The position numbers and the translations under genes are program-made. Below, in pieces: positions 37,332-45,694 of a DNA stretch of 64,000 nt (position 1 is its first letter; each line of letters starts with the position of its first letter). The notes below the pieces were generated by a model. It did no database searches. It worked only from the letters and a program-made list of their open reading frames with translations, and had not been told where the DNA came from. This DNA is from an uncultured Erythrobacter sp. GTDB taxonomy: Bacteria > Pseudomonadota > Alphaproteobacteria > Sphingomonadales > Sphingomonadaceae. Location: the NCBI GenBank assembly GCA_947494705.1, contig CANLVN010000001.1:124001-188000 (forward strand). Direction: 5' to 3'.

Positions 37332-37667
37332 TCACATCCGGTGCAAGCGCTGCTTTTCCGGACGGATATCGGCCCCATTCGCTGCACATAGATGATCGAG
37401 AATGGCCGGGTGCATTTCGCCTTCGAAGGCGATGCCAGCCATGCGATCCTCGATCCAGACGACCTTCCCTAACGGGGCGCTGATTCCGCCGACCTTCATG
37501 GTTATGCGATCGCCGATTCGCGCAAACCCGCGTGAGCCACGCAGTTTGCAACCGCCCTCGGAAATATCGATCAGATCGGCAAAAATCGCACGCGACTGCA
37601 CCCGGCCTTTCACCATTAGGCTGAGGGGACGGCGCTCCGATGATCGAGGAACGTTTCGCATGGTCAT
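37332..37667 (-). CDS. PilZ-domain protein
   Basis: 111-aa stand-alone PilZ domain, a cyclic-di-GMP binding module. Arg-rich start NVPRSSERRPLSL provides the RxxxR element and LIDISEGGCKLRG the D-x-S-x-x-G-G motif that together bind the nucleotide. The end GIAFEGEMHPAILDHL matches the family fold. It sits between imuB and the radical SAM operon on the same strand, 55 bp after imuB, and may be co-transcribed with imuAB, though no damage role is known. Output partner unknown. Confidence 0.85.
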   Translation of the reverse strand: MTMRNVPRSSERRPLSLMVKGRVQSRAIFADLIDISEGGCKLRGSRGFARIGDRITMKVGGISAPLGKVVWIEDRMAGIAFEGEMHPAILDHLCAANGADIRPEKQRLHRM

Positions 37668-37722
37668 GTGGCTTCAATAGTCTTCCCCGGTTAACAAAGA
37701 CTTAGAGCTGCAAACGCCGGAT

Positions 37723-39369
37723 TTACGAAGCAATTCCCTGCAAGAACCAGTCGGGCACCCCTCCCCTTCCATCGCCTGCCAATCCGCTGCGATAGATCCA
37801 GTAGCGCCTGCCGATCGTGTCCTCGATGCGGTAGTAATCGCGCAGGCGCACATTGGATTTCTCGCGCCACCATTCAGGAGCGATGCGCTCAGGCCCCTCG
37901 ACGCGGGCGACATCATGCACCGATCCACGCCAACGAAAGCGCTGGGGATAGCCATCTGGCGAGGCATACAGCACCGAGATCCGCTCCGCCCGGTCGAGCA
38001 GCTTCAAGGGGCGTTCGTGATTTTTCGGCGCAGATGCAGAAGGCGCAGGTTCTAGCGGAGGCTGCCAGCTTTGTGCGCGCTCGGGCAGGTGGCTTTCGCG
38101 GGCTACCGGGCGACGTACAGCGTCGGGGCCAAGCCGCACGGCAAGCCGGTCGATACAGGCCGAGAGCGACGTGCCATGGCGTTCGGCAGCGGCTTCGACA
38201 TCGCCTTGTTCTGCGGCAAGCGGCTCGGCCCAGCTGGCGCGTAGTCGCACGGTCTCGATCCCGAAACCCGCTTCGATCCCTTCCAGCTTCTCCTCGAACA
38301 ATCGCGCGATATGCGCCGGGTCGCGCGTTGCGCTGGCCAGTTCGAGCCGTCGCACGATCACTTCACCATCGACCCGCCACATACCTGCCTCGAGCCGCCT
38401 TGCCCCTTCACCGCGCCCTTCGAGTTCGCGTGCCATGTCCTCGGCCAGGTCGGCCAGCACTTGGTCGAGCAGCGTTCGGTGGCGGATCGGCTCCATCAAC
38501 CGGCGCTGGACCATCGGCACGGGCTGCGCGACCACCGGGAGCAGTGGTTCGGGCACCCGGCCCAGCAGCTGGTCGAGCCGGACCAGAGGATTGGCGCTGG
38601 GCGACTTGCGATTACGGAAGCGGCGATGGAGCGCGTCTCGGCCGGCAGTATCGGCGGCCTGCCCACTGCGATCGATCGCACCGCTCGTGATGTTTCCGAG
38701 GTCGCCGAGCCGCTTGAGCCCAAGACGGCGCAGGACCGTAAGAACATCGGGATCAAGCCGCAGCGCCGCGACGGGTAAGTCGCCCAGCGCGCGCATTATC
38801 TGCATTGCGTCCTGACCCGGCCCGACAACAGTACCCCTCGTCCCGTAATGGGCAAGCGCCCAGGCCGCACCTGCCGTGGACGCAATCGCCGCCCTGACGC
38901 TCAACCCGCGCTTTGAAAATGCCGCTTCGACATCGCCGAGCAGTCGCGCTTCGCCACCGAAAAGGTGCGCGGCTGCGGTCGTGTCGACCAGCAATCCATC
39001 GGGCGGGTCAAGCGCGCTCCACGGTCCCCAGCGCTGCGCCCACACAGCGAGTTTTTCGAGGAATGCGAGGTCGCCGGCCGGATCTGCCGGCACCGCCTTG
39101 AGAGCTGGACACACCGTGCGCGCATCGGCGAGCATCACACCTGCTCGCGCGCCCGCCGCATGACCGCTCGCGTTCACCGTATAGATGCGCGGGCCGTGGG
39201 CGGTTTCGATGATAAGTGCGGTCGGGTCGGCATCTGGCCCCTCCCCGACCTCAACCTCTTGCGACAGCCGCCAGCGATCGACCGACAGTCGGGCGCACCA
39301 GATGGCCAATATCCTGCGCTGCGATGAATGGCCGTTCAGGGTGGCGAATTGCAAGTTGTCCTTTGTCAT
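37723..39369 (-). CDS. imuB: ImuB, inactive Y-family polymerase-like mutasome subunit
   Basis: 548 aa. Y-family-like protein that lacks catalytic acidic residues and tethers DnaE2 to the sliding clamp. The N-terminal RRILAIWCARLSVDRW is the family start (usually RRxLxLWFPRLxxDR); LDPPDGLLVDTTAAAHLFGG is the palm, LRRLGLKRLGDL a helix-hairpin-helix. The C-terminus RLRDYYRIEDTIGRRYWIYR and WFLQGIAS is the ImuB tail. The first usable ATG is 39369, which overlaps imuA by 119 bases; no ribosome site settles it, and a TTG further in is possible. Expected to be SOS-induced with imuA. Confidence 0.9.
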   Translation of the reverse strand: MTKDNLQFATLNGHSSQRRILAIWCARLSVDRWRLSQEVEVGEGPDADPTALIIETAHGPRIYTVNASGHAAGARAGVMLADARTVCPALKAVPADPAGDLAFLEKLAVWAQRWGPWSALDPPDGLLVDTTAAAHLFGGEARLLGDVEAAFSKRGLSVRAAIASTAGAAWALAHYGTRGTVVGPGQDAMQIMRALGDLPVAALRLDPDVLTVLRRLGLKRLGDLGNITSGAIDRSGQAADTAGRDALHRRFRNRKSPSANPLVRLDQLLGRVPEPLLPVVAQPVPMVQRRLMEPIRHRTLLDQVLADLAEDMARELEGRGEGARRLEAGMWRVDGEVIVRRLELASATRDPAHIARLFEEKLEGIEAGFGIETVRLRASWAEPLAAEQGDVEAAAERHGTSLSACIDRLAVRLGPDAVRRPVARESHLPERAQSWQPPLEPAPSASAPKNHERPLKLLDRAERISVLYASPDGYPQRFRWRGSVHDVARVEGPERIAPEWWREKSNVRLRDYYRIEDTIGRRYWIYRSGLAGDGRGGVPDWFLQGIAS

Positions 39370-40063
39370 GACTGAGGGTCCAGTGTCCGGGGGCGTGGCT
39401 GCGGGCACGGAACAGCTCCGCTTTCCATGCAGGCTTTCCGGGCGCATCGCCGTTCCACAAAGGTGGTCGGGAAGGCGCAGCACTCGCCCGCCAGCGCATC
39501 CGTGCCGAGGAGAGGTCCGGCTCCGCATCGAGCCGCACCAGCCACAGCGCGACGCCATGCTTCTCCGCTGCAAGGCTGAGACGGCGCGAGGCAGTGAAAT
39601 CGAGCGCGCGCGGGTTGCCGGTAACCTCTCCGATCACGCAGGCAAGGTCGCGGCATTTCAGCCCCTCCTCGAGCGCGAACAGCGCATCCTCGGGTCGCGT
39701 CGCCTCGACATGGATGAGCCGGTCGCGCAAGTCGGGCGGGAGGCCGTGGTGGTAGGGTCGTCCGCCAAGCTGCACTGCGCGTTTGTCCTGCACCCACAGA
39801 ACCTGGCGGCGATCCTCTGCCTCGGCGAGTGGGTCATCCTCCTTCGCTGCCACGGCGAGAGCATCGCAGGCAAGGGCGAGCGCCAGGCCGGGGCCACTGG
39901 CGTCTTGGGAACTGGCGAAGATTTCGCTGTGCAACGGGCCGTCGGCGAGGCCCGGCCGCCAGCGCGCCTCGCGCGCTTTCGACAAGGCATTGATATCCTT
40001 AATTGAAAGACAGGCATTCGGACGCGCCTCGGGGCGGGTAGGAGAAGAAGGTACATGGGGCAT
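39251..40063 (-). CDS. imuA: ImuA, RecA-like SOS mutasome subunit
   Basis: 270 aa. RecA/SulA-like protein needed for damage-induced mutagenesis with ImuB and DnaE2. Seen: VLWVQDKRAVQLGGRPY, DRLIHVEATRPEDALFALEE, ACVIGEVTGNPRALDFTASR and RLSLAAEKHGVALWLVRLDA, the recognised core of ImuA. The frame is open up to 40129, but the LexA box and promoter lie there, so the ATG at 40063 (or a GTG at 40075) is the likely start. First gene of imuAB. Confidence 0.88.
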   Translation of the reverse strand: MPHVPSSPTRPEARPNACLSIKDINALSKAREARWRPGLADGPLHSEIFASSQDASGPGLALALACDALAVAAKEDDPLAEAEDRRQVLWVQDKRAVQLGGRPYHHGLPPDLRDRLIHVEATRPEDALFALEEGLKCRDLACVIGEVTGNPRALDFTASRRLSLAAEKHGVALWLVRLDAEPDLSSARMRWRASAAPSRPPLWNGDAPGKPAWKAELFRARSHAPGHWTLSHDKGQLAIRHPERPFIAAQDIGHLVRPTVGRSLAAVARG

Positions 40064-40075
40064 AGGAACATCCAC

Positions 40076-40093
40076 GAGACTCGCCTGAGTCTC
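40076..40093 (-). promoter_or_regulatory. Perfect hairpin in the imuA 5' leader
   Basis: GAGACTC, loop AGGC, GAGTCTC (minus strand), between the predicted transcription start and imuA. If translation began at the GTG 40075 directly below the stem, its AGG ribosome site would lie in the loop. Possible translational control. Confidence 0.45.
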
Positions 40094-40097
40094 ATTT

Positions 40098-40112
40098 GTT
40101 CCCAATATGTTC
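40098..40112 (-). promoter_or_regulatory. LexA (SOS) box of imuAB
   Basis: Minus strand GAACATATTGGGAAC: GAAC-N7-GAAC, the alphaproteobacterial SOS box. It overlaps a promoter candidate, TTGAAA (40129-40124), 16-base spacer, TATTGG (40107-40102). Confidence 0.87.
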
Positions 40113-40226
40113 CACACCCCGCTTTTCAACGCAACCGCTTTTCACGCCAGCATGCCGCAATAGTTTTCCCACGAGGGAACGGCCAGCCATCCCTCCGCAT
40201 TGATAGGGCAGACCAAGGAGATCGAA

Positions 40227-40712
40227 ATGCGTTACAACGAAGGCAAGGCAGAAGAACTCAAAGAAGGTTTCTGGAAGGCGCTCGCGGATTCGCCCTTCCT
40301 ATTCCTCCAGCTAGACGGAAAGCCCGACACCGCTGTCCCGATGAGCCCACAGCTCGACAAGGACGCCGACAGCGCGATCTGGTTCTTCACCCACAAGAAC
40401 AGCGATTTTGCCCAGCTTGGCCGGGCAACCGCGACATTCCAGGGCAAGGGCCACGACATGTATGCCCGCTTTGGCGGGACGCTGACCAAAGAGACCAGCA
40501 AGGAACGCTTCGACCAGTTCTGGAACAACTTCGTCGAAGCCTGGTACGATGGCGGCAAAGACGATCCCGACATTCTCTTCCTGCGAATGGATCTGGGGAT
40601 GGCCGAAATCTGGAGCGGCGATCTCGGCCTCCTCAACACTGCCAAGATGGCGCTGGGCATGAATGTCCATGAGGAAGCGGAAGAAGAGCACGTCAAGAAC
40701 ACACCGCTCTGA
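40227..40712 (+). CDS. Pyridoxamine 5'-phosphate oxidase-fold stress protein
   Basis: 161 aa, split-barrel flavin-binding fold of the general-stress protein 26 type. Seen: FLFLQLDGKPDTAVPMSPQL, SAIWFFTHKNSDFAQLG and DDPDILFLRMDLGMAEIWSGD, the pattern of the group. AAGGAG lies 7 bases before the ATG at 40227. It is divergent from imuA; the 163-bp gap with the SOS box could affect both, but the box overlaps only the imuA promoter. A strong terminator follows. Confidence 0.83.
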   Translation: MRYNEGKAEELKEGFWKALADSPFLFLQLDGKPDTAVPMSPQLDKDADSAIWFFTHKNSDFAQLGRATATFQGKGHDMYARFGGTLTKETSKERFDQFWNNFVEAWYDGGKDDPDILFLRMDLGMAEIWSGDLGLLNTAKMALGMNVHEEAEEEHVKNTPL

Positions 40713-40732
40713 TCCCGAAGCAAGCGAGCGCG

Positions 40733-40770
40733 AAAGGGCCGCCCCCCCGATGAGGAGGGCGGCCCTTTTT
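40733..40770 (+). terminator. Intrinsic terminator after the oxidase-fold gene
   Basis: AAAGGGCCGCCC pairs perfectly with GGGCGGCCCTTT (12 bp, loop of 12), then T-T. 20 bases after the stop codon; may also end the convergent symporter transcript. Confidence 0.88.
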
Positions 40771-40790
40771 GCTGGCTTGAATGACGCGTT

Positions 40791-42203
40791 CTAGCTCAGC
40801 AAGCCGTAGGCAAGGATCACTGTCAGGACGACCGGGCACACGAAACGCACCAGAGCGCGCCACGTCTGGTGCAGCACGCCATCCAACCCGTTCTCGTCGT
40901 CGATCAATCGCGCATCGGCGAACCAACCCACAAAGATACAGGTCAGGATCGCGCCGATCGGCATGAACAATTTAGCCGTCACCCCGTCGAGCGTGTCGAA
41001 GAAGTTGGTTTCTGCGAAGAGCGGAATGAAGTTCAGCGGATAGAACTCCGCCATCTCGTTGAACGAGAGCGAGGACAGCACGCCCAGAATTGCCGCCCCA
41101 AGGCCCACGACCAAAGTCGCGACCATGCGCGGCATTCCAATTGCATCCTTCACAAAGGCGGTCGGCGCTTCGAGCAAGGAGACCGAACTGGTCAGCGCGG
41201 CGAAGAACACCATGACGAAGAAAGCAAAGCCGATCAGCGATCCGAACGGCATCGCCTGGAATGAAATGGGCAGCGACTGGAACATAAGGCCAGGCCCAGC
41301 GCTCGCCGACAGTCCGGCCGCGAAAACGATCGGGAAAATCGCTAGACCTGCGATCAGCGCGACCGCCGTATCCGCCCCTGCGATGATTCCGCTCGTATGG
41401 CCCAGATTGGTGTCGCGATTGGCGTAGGAACCGTAGGTTATCATCCCCGCCACGCCCAGTGAGAGCGAGAAGAACGCCTGCCCCACCGCAGCCAGCATGA
41501 CTTCGCCGGTCAATTTCGAGGCATCGAAGGTGAACAGATAGGCCACCGCCTCGCTAAAATTGCCGGTAAAAGAGCCATAGATGGTGATCGCGAGGAACAG
41601 CGCAAAGAACAGCGGCATGAGGTAGACCGCGACCCATTCGATCCCGCTCGACACGCCCCGCGCGACAAAAAACATCGTGAGAGCAAGGAAGCCGAGATTG
41701 AGCCCGACCATCAATCCGCCATCGCCAAACAAGGAGGGAAGCAGCCCTTCAATGTCACCGGGATCGCGGCCCGCGAACGCCCCGCTCGTGATGCCGGTCT
41801 GCACAATATCGCTGGCGAATACCCCGATATAATAGAGCACCCAGCCACCCACCACGCAGTAGAAGCTGAGGATCAGGAACGCGGCGAACACACCGAGCGA
41901 ACCAATGATGCTCCAACCGGTGCTCGTATTCGAATCGCGCGCCACGCGCCTCACGCTTTCGGGTGCGGATGACTGTCCATGGCGACCGATCAGGACTTCC
42001 GACAACAACACCGGCAAGCCGATCAGCATCACGCAGAAGATGTAGAACAGGACGAAGGCCCCGCCCCCATTCTCGCCTGCTTCGGCGGGAAACCGCCACA
42101 TATTGCCCAGGCCCACAGCCGACCCGACGGCGGCGAGAACGAATGCACTGCGCGAAGACCAGTTTTCGTGACCGGCTTTTGCGCCCGAGCCTGCTGCTGC
42201 CAT
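40791..42203 (-). CDS. Sodium-dependent transporter, neurotransmitter:sodium symporter family
   Basis: 470-aa LeuT-fold carrier for amino acids or related amines. The first unwound helix with the Na+/substrate site is [21 protein letters not shown] and the next [22 protein letters not shown]6 and TM8 regions [25 protein letters not shown] and [18 protein letters not shown] are clear. About 12 membrane segments. Start ATG at 42203 with AGAGGGAC upstream. Substrate not predictable. It faces panB, whose start is 131 bp away. Confidence 0.9.
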   Translation of the reverse strand: MAAAGSGAKAGHENWSSRSAFVLAAVGSAVGLGNMWRFPAEAGENGGGAFVLFYIFCVMLIGLPVLLSEVLIGRHGQSSAPESVRRVARDSNTSTGWSIIGSLGVFAAFLILSFYCVVGGWVLYYIGVFASDIVQTGITSGAFAGRDPGDIEGLLPSLFGDGGLMVGLNLGFLALTMFFVARGVSSGIEWVAVYLMPLFFALFLAITIYGSFTGNFSEAVAYLFTFDASKLTGEVMLAAVGQAFFSLSLGVAGMITYGSYANRDTNLGHTSGIIAGADTAVALIAGLAIFPIVFAAGLSASAGPGLMFQSLPISFQAMPFGSLIGFAFFVMVFFAALTSSVSLLEAPTAFVKDAIGMPRMVATLVVGLGAAILGVLSSLSFNEMAEFYPLNFIPLFAETNFFDTLDGVTAKLFMPIGAILTCIFVGWFADARLIDDENGLDGVLHQTWRALVRFVCPVVLTVILAYGLLS

Positions 42204-42334
42204 GTGGTATATGTCCCTCTTGTCGCGCTCCCCAGCGCGCGATCCCAATGTTGTCCGTCTATCTGCAATGTTTCCGCGCCCGCGCCAAGGGGGAAAGGTT
42301 GGCCTTTGCCCGATGCATCGCTAGATCAGCGTGC

Positions 42335-43210
42335 ATGTCGACCACATTCCAGCTCGATACGAGCACGAGCCGCGCCAATCCCACCCCGCAGCCGATGAAG
42401 CGGCTTACCGTTCCGCGCATCCGTGCGCGCAAGAAAGACGGCAAGACCGAGGAACCGCTGGTAATGCTGACCGCCTATACCGCGCGTCAGGCGCAGTTGC
42501 TGGACAGCCATTGCGACCTGTTGCTGGTCGGCGATTCGCTGGGTCAGGTAATCTATGGCCTGTCCTCGACCGTGCCCGTCACCCTCGAAATGATGGCTAA
42601 TCACGGCGCGGCTGTCGTGCGCGGCAGCTATCATGCGGTTGTCGTGATCGACATGCCATTTGGCTCCTACGAAGCGTCCAAGGAACAGGCCTTCGAAAGC
42701 GCGTCCTACCTGCTCAAGCAGACCGGCGCGGCAGCAGTGAAGCTGGAGGGAGGCGAAGCGATGGCCGAAACGGTCGAGTTCCTCAATGCGCGCGGAATCC
42801 CGGTGATGGGGCATGTCGGCCTCACACCGCAAGCCGTGAACGTACTGGGCGGCTACATGGCCCGCGGACGCAGCGATGCAGAAGCCGACAAGATCGTCAG
42901 CGATGCTGTTGCGCTGGAAAAGGCAGGCGCCTTTGCCATCGTGATCGAAGGCGTGGTCGAACCGATTGCTATCGAAGCGACCAATGCTGTGTCCTGCCCG
43001 ACCATCGGGATCGGCGCATCGGCGCAATGCGATGGCCAGGTGCTGGTGACCGACGATATGCTCGGCATGTTCGAGCGCGTGCCGCGTTTCGTGAAGAAGT
43101 ACGAAGATATTGCGAGCGTCATCGAGAAAACGGTCGCGACCTATGCCGAGGAAGTTCGCGCACGCAGCTTCCCGACCGAGGACCAGACCTACCAACCCAA
43201 GAAGGACTAG
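42335..43210 (+). CDS. panB: 3-methyl-2-oxobutanoate hydroxymethyltransferase
   Basis: First step of pantothenate (coenzyme A) synthesis, using 5,10-methylene-THF and ketoisovalerate. 291 aa: [40 protein letters not shown] (metal-binding Asp), [26 protein letters not shown], the catalytic Glu in [13 protein letters not shown], and [20 protein letters not shown]. Start ATG at 42335; a Met 20 codons later (42395) is an alternative, since neither has a strong ribosome site. The substrate ketoisovalerate comes from the ilv pathway encoded at 7-11 kb. Confidence 0.95.
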   Translation: MSTTFQLDTSTSRANPTPQPMKRLTVPRIRARKKDGKTEEPLVMLTAYTARQAQLLDSHCDLLLVGDSLGQVIYGLSSTVPVTLEMMANHGAAVVRGSYHAVVVIDMPFGSYEASKEQAFESASYLLKQTGAAAVKLEGGEAMAETVEFLNARGIPVMGHVGLTPQAVNVLGGYMARGRSDAEADKIVSDAVALEKAGAFAIVIEGVVEPIAIEATNAVSCPTIGIGASAQCDGQVLVTDDMLGMFERVPRFVKKYEDIASVIEKTVATYAEEVRARSFPTEDQTYQPKKD

Positions 43211-43217
43211 GTGGGCG

Positions 43218-44177
43218 CTAACCCTTCGCGAGAATCCCTGCGAGCGGCGCTGCCACCACCAACTGGAACAGATGGTAGAGCAGCAGTGGCGCGATAACGA
43301 AGCCTGCGACCTCCGCGGGAAACAGGATCGCAGCCAGCGGCGCACCGATAGCGACGCTCTTTTGTGCGCCCGCAAACAGGAAGGCGATACGGTCGCCGCG
43401 TTCGATCGGTAAGGCTCCGCCAGTCAGCCATGCACCACCGCTGGCCGCGACCAGATAGACCGCGATCAGTCCAATCAGAACACCCCATTGGCTCGCGCCG
43501 AACATCGTCGCCAATCCCTGTTCGACCGCGCCGGAAAAGGCCACATAGACCGCCGTGCCGATCACAATCCGGTCGATCCACGCAACTTGGCTCTTGCGCT
43601 CGCGCAGGAAGTCTATCGTCCAACCTTGTATGGCCTGTCCGATCATGAAAGGCAGGACGAGGATCGTGCCAATTCGCACAATCGTTTCCATGCCGATATC
43701 CGCCGCCTCGCCCCCGGCGAACAGCGCAAACAATGGCGCGGTTATGAAGACCCCGGCGATGTTGATCAGCGCCGCACCGACCACAGACAGCGCGATATTG
43801 CCGCCAGCAAGGCTGGTGTAAGATGTCGCCGACTGAACAGTGGATGGCAGCGTGCCGAGATACAGGAAGCCGAGAGCAACCACGCTCGGGAGAAAAGATG
43901 CGGCGATATGTGAGAGGCCCAGCCCGAGCAGCGGCATGACGGCGAAAACATAGACAAATAGCGGCCCGAAGAATCGCCAGTTGGCCAGCCCGCGTGCAAT
44001 CTCACCGCGCGCAATGCGCATGCCGTTCACCAGAAACAGCACGAATATCGCGGCGTTGGAAATGTTTTGCGCAGTACCCCGCGTCTCGCCAGTGGCCGGT
44101 ACGATCAGAGCGAGCGAGGTCGCGATCACGAGCACCGCGATCATAGGGTCGGCAAGAAGGGAGAGTCGAGATCGCAT
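43218..44177 (-). CDS. Bile acid:sodium symporter (SLC10A7/YfeH-like)
   Basis: 319-aa SBF-family membrane protein with about ten hydrophobic segments. Typical pieces: FVLFLVNGMRIARGEIARGL, LGFLYLGTLPSTVQSATSY then TSLAGGNIALSVVGAAL (crossover helix), and AFLFAGAQKSVAIGAPLA. The substrate is unknown; bacterial members transport various organic anions. Its stop lies 8 bp from the panB stop, tail to tail. Start ATG at 44177, first Met before the first helix. Confidence 0.86.
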   Translation of the reverse strand: MRSRLSLLADPMIAVLVIATSLALIVPATGETRGTAQNISNAAIFVLFLVNGMRIARGEIARGLANWRFFGPLFVYVFAVMPLLGLGLSHIAASFLPSVVALGFLYLGTLPSTVQSATSYTSLAGGNIALSVVGAALINIAGVFITAPLFALFAGGEAADIGMETIVRIGTILVLPFMIGQAIQGWTIDFLRERKSQVAWIDRIVIGTAVYVAFSGAVEQGLATMFGASQWGVLIGLIAVYLVAASGGAWLTGGALPIERGDRIAFLFAGAQKSVAIGAPLAAILFPAEVAGFVIAPLLLYHLFQLVVAAPLAGILAKG

Positions 44178-44224
44178 GGCGTCGCGCGCCCTGCCCCGAA
44201 CCGTTCGAAAAGTCGAGCGGCTGG

Positions 44225-45694
44225 CTAACCTTCGATGAAATTGCGGGGCTTCAGCGCGCGATAGGCCGCATCGAAACGTGCTGCCTCTTCCTCGTGCCCC
44301 TGCACCCGCGCAGCATCGGCGCGCAGCGCGAGAACTTCGAGATCATTGCCAGCCCCCATCGCCAGCGCGTTATCGAGCAGGACCTCGACCCGCAGCCAGT
44401 CTTCTCGCGCCGCGCTGCTGCGGGCGAGCATCAGGAGCGCGGCGGTGTTGTGCGGATCACCCGCGACATAGCGAGAGAGAAGGACCTCGGCTGCAAGGTC
44501 ATCGCCTGCCTCGCGATAGGCCTCCATCAGCTTGCGGGTGAGCGGCCATGAGCGCCGCACACGTGCGGCAATCTCATACTGCTGAAGTGCACGCACGGCA
44601 TCGCCGCCGGCCAAAGCCGCGTCGCCTGCAAGTCCGTGGATGTCGCCCGATTGCGGGAGACGTTGCAGCAGCTCGTTGGCCAGTCCGTTGGCCGCAGCAT
44701 AATTGCCGGTGCTCACGAACTCGCGCATCTGCGCAGTCCAACCAGGCAAGGGTCGGGCTGGTTGCAGGGCAATCTGCCCCTGCCCGCGTGCCTGTCGGGC
44801 ACGCTCAATATAGGGGATGGCGCGGGCGCGCTCGCCCATGCGCTCAAAACTGCGGCCCACCAGCATCACGAGGTACGGCGAAGCAGCAGGGGATTCAGCC
44901 CGCGCGGCGAACCGCTCCGTAATTTCACGGTCGCGCCCGCCCAGCCACCAGGCCTTCGCAAGCAGTTCGTTGACGCGCATGTTGCCCGGCTGGCGGCCTG
45001 ACAGGGTTAGAAGGATTTCCGCCGCCGTATCGTGGTTGCCCTGCTGCAGGTTGATTATGGCATCGAGCATCATCGCGGCGGGGACGCCATTCACGCTCAT
45101 CCCGCTGCGATCGAGCAAAGTACCCGCGAGCACCGGGTCCTGCGCCCGCGCCGCCAGCACTGCTTGGAGATAATGTGCCTGGCGAAGATTCGGCGCAAAG
45201 CTGGCTAGATCGCGCACCACATCCAGCATCTCACGATAGCGGCCAAGTTCACCAAGGCTTGCGGCATATTCGCCGAGCACTTCAGGATTGCGCGGATCGG
45301 CAGCGACTGCGGCCTCGAACCACGGAAGCGATTCCGCGAGGCCGTTGGCATCGCGCACCAGCTGTGCGCGCAACAGCAAAGCGGGCGCATATTGCGGGTC
45401 GAGCTCCAGCGCATAGTCTGCCGCCTCAATTGCTGTCAGGTGTTCGCCACCACGAAATCGCAGGCGGGCGATATCAACCCACAGTCCCGGATTTTCCGGT
45501 TCCAACGCACGCGCCTCGTCATAGAGGCCGCCCGCCTCAGCAAGGTTGCCCGCACGAACTGCGAAGCGAGCATCTTCGACCAGTTCGAGGAACACATCCC
45601 CGCCCTCAAGCGCAGACGAGCTCGTTCCGCCCTGACCGTCCGAACAGCCAGCCAACAGTGCGACCGCAGCCGCGACGGGCAAAAGCTTACGCAT
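44225..45694 (-). CDS. TPR-repeat lipoprotein of the XrtA/PEP-CTERM regulatory operon
   Basis: 489 aa. Signal peptide with lipobox LLAGC at residues about 12-17 (MRKLLPVAAAVALLAGC). The rest is a chain of tetratricopeptide repeats, e.g. ALELDPQYAPALLLRAQLV and AVAADPRNPEVLGEYAASL, implying a protein-protein scaffold at the membrane. The ATG at 45694 overlaps the prsR stop by 8 bp. It may correspond to PrsT, the TPR protein of PEP-CTERM clusters, but it is much shorter than the usual about 900 aa, so I give no symbol. Confidence 0.75.
   Translation of the reverse strand: MRKLLPVAAAVALLAGCSDGQGGTSSSALEGGDVFLELVEDARFAVRAGNLAEAGGLYDEARALEPENPGLWVDIARLRFRGGEHLTAIEAADYALELDPQYAPALLLRAQLVRDANGLAESLPWFEAAVAADPRNPEVLGEYAASLGELGRYREMLDVVRDLASFAPNLRQAHYLQAVLAARAQDPVLAGTLLDRSGMSVNGVPAAMMLDAIINLQQGNHDTAAEILLTLSGRQPGNMRVNELLAKAWWLGGRDREITERFAARAESPAASPYLVMLVGRSFERMGERARAIPYIERARQARGQGQIALQPARPLPGWTAQMREFVSTGNYAAANGLANELLQRLPQSGDIHGLAGDAALAGGDAVRALQQYEIAARVRRSWPLTRKLMEAYREAGDDLAAEVLLSRYVAGDPHNTAALLMLARSSAAREDWLRVEVLLDNALAMGAGNDLEVLALRADAARVQGHEEEAARFDAAYRALKPRNFIEG

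Noticed and set aside
41963..42334. 124-codon extension of panB
   Set aside because: Arg-rich antisense of the sodium symporter; PanB begins at 42335 or 42395.
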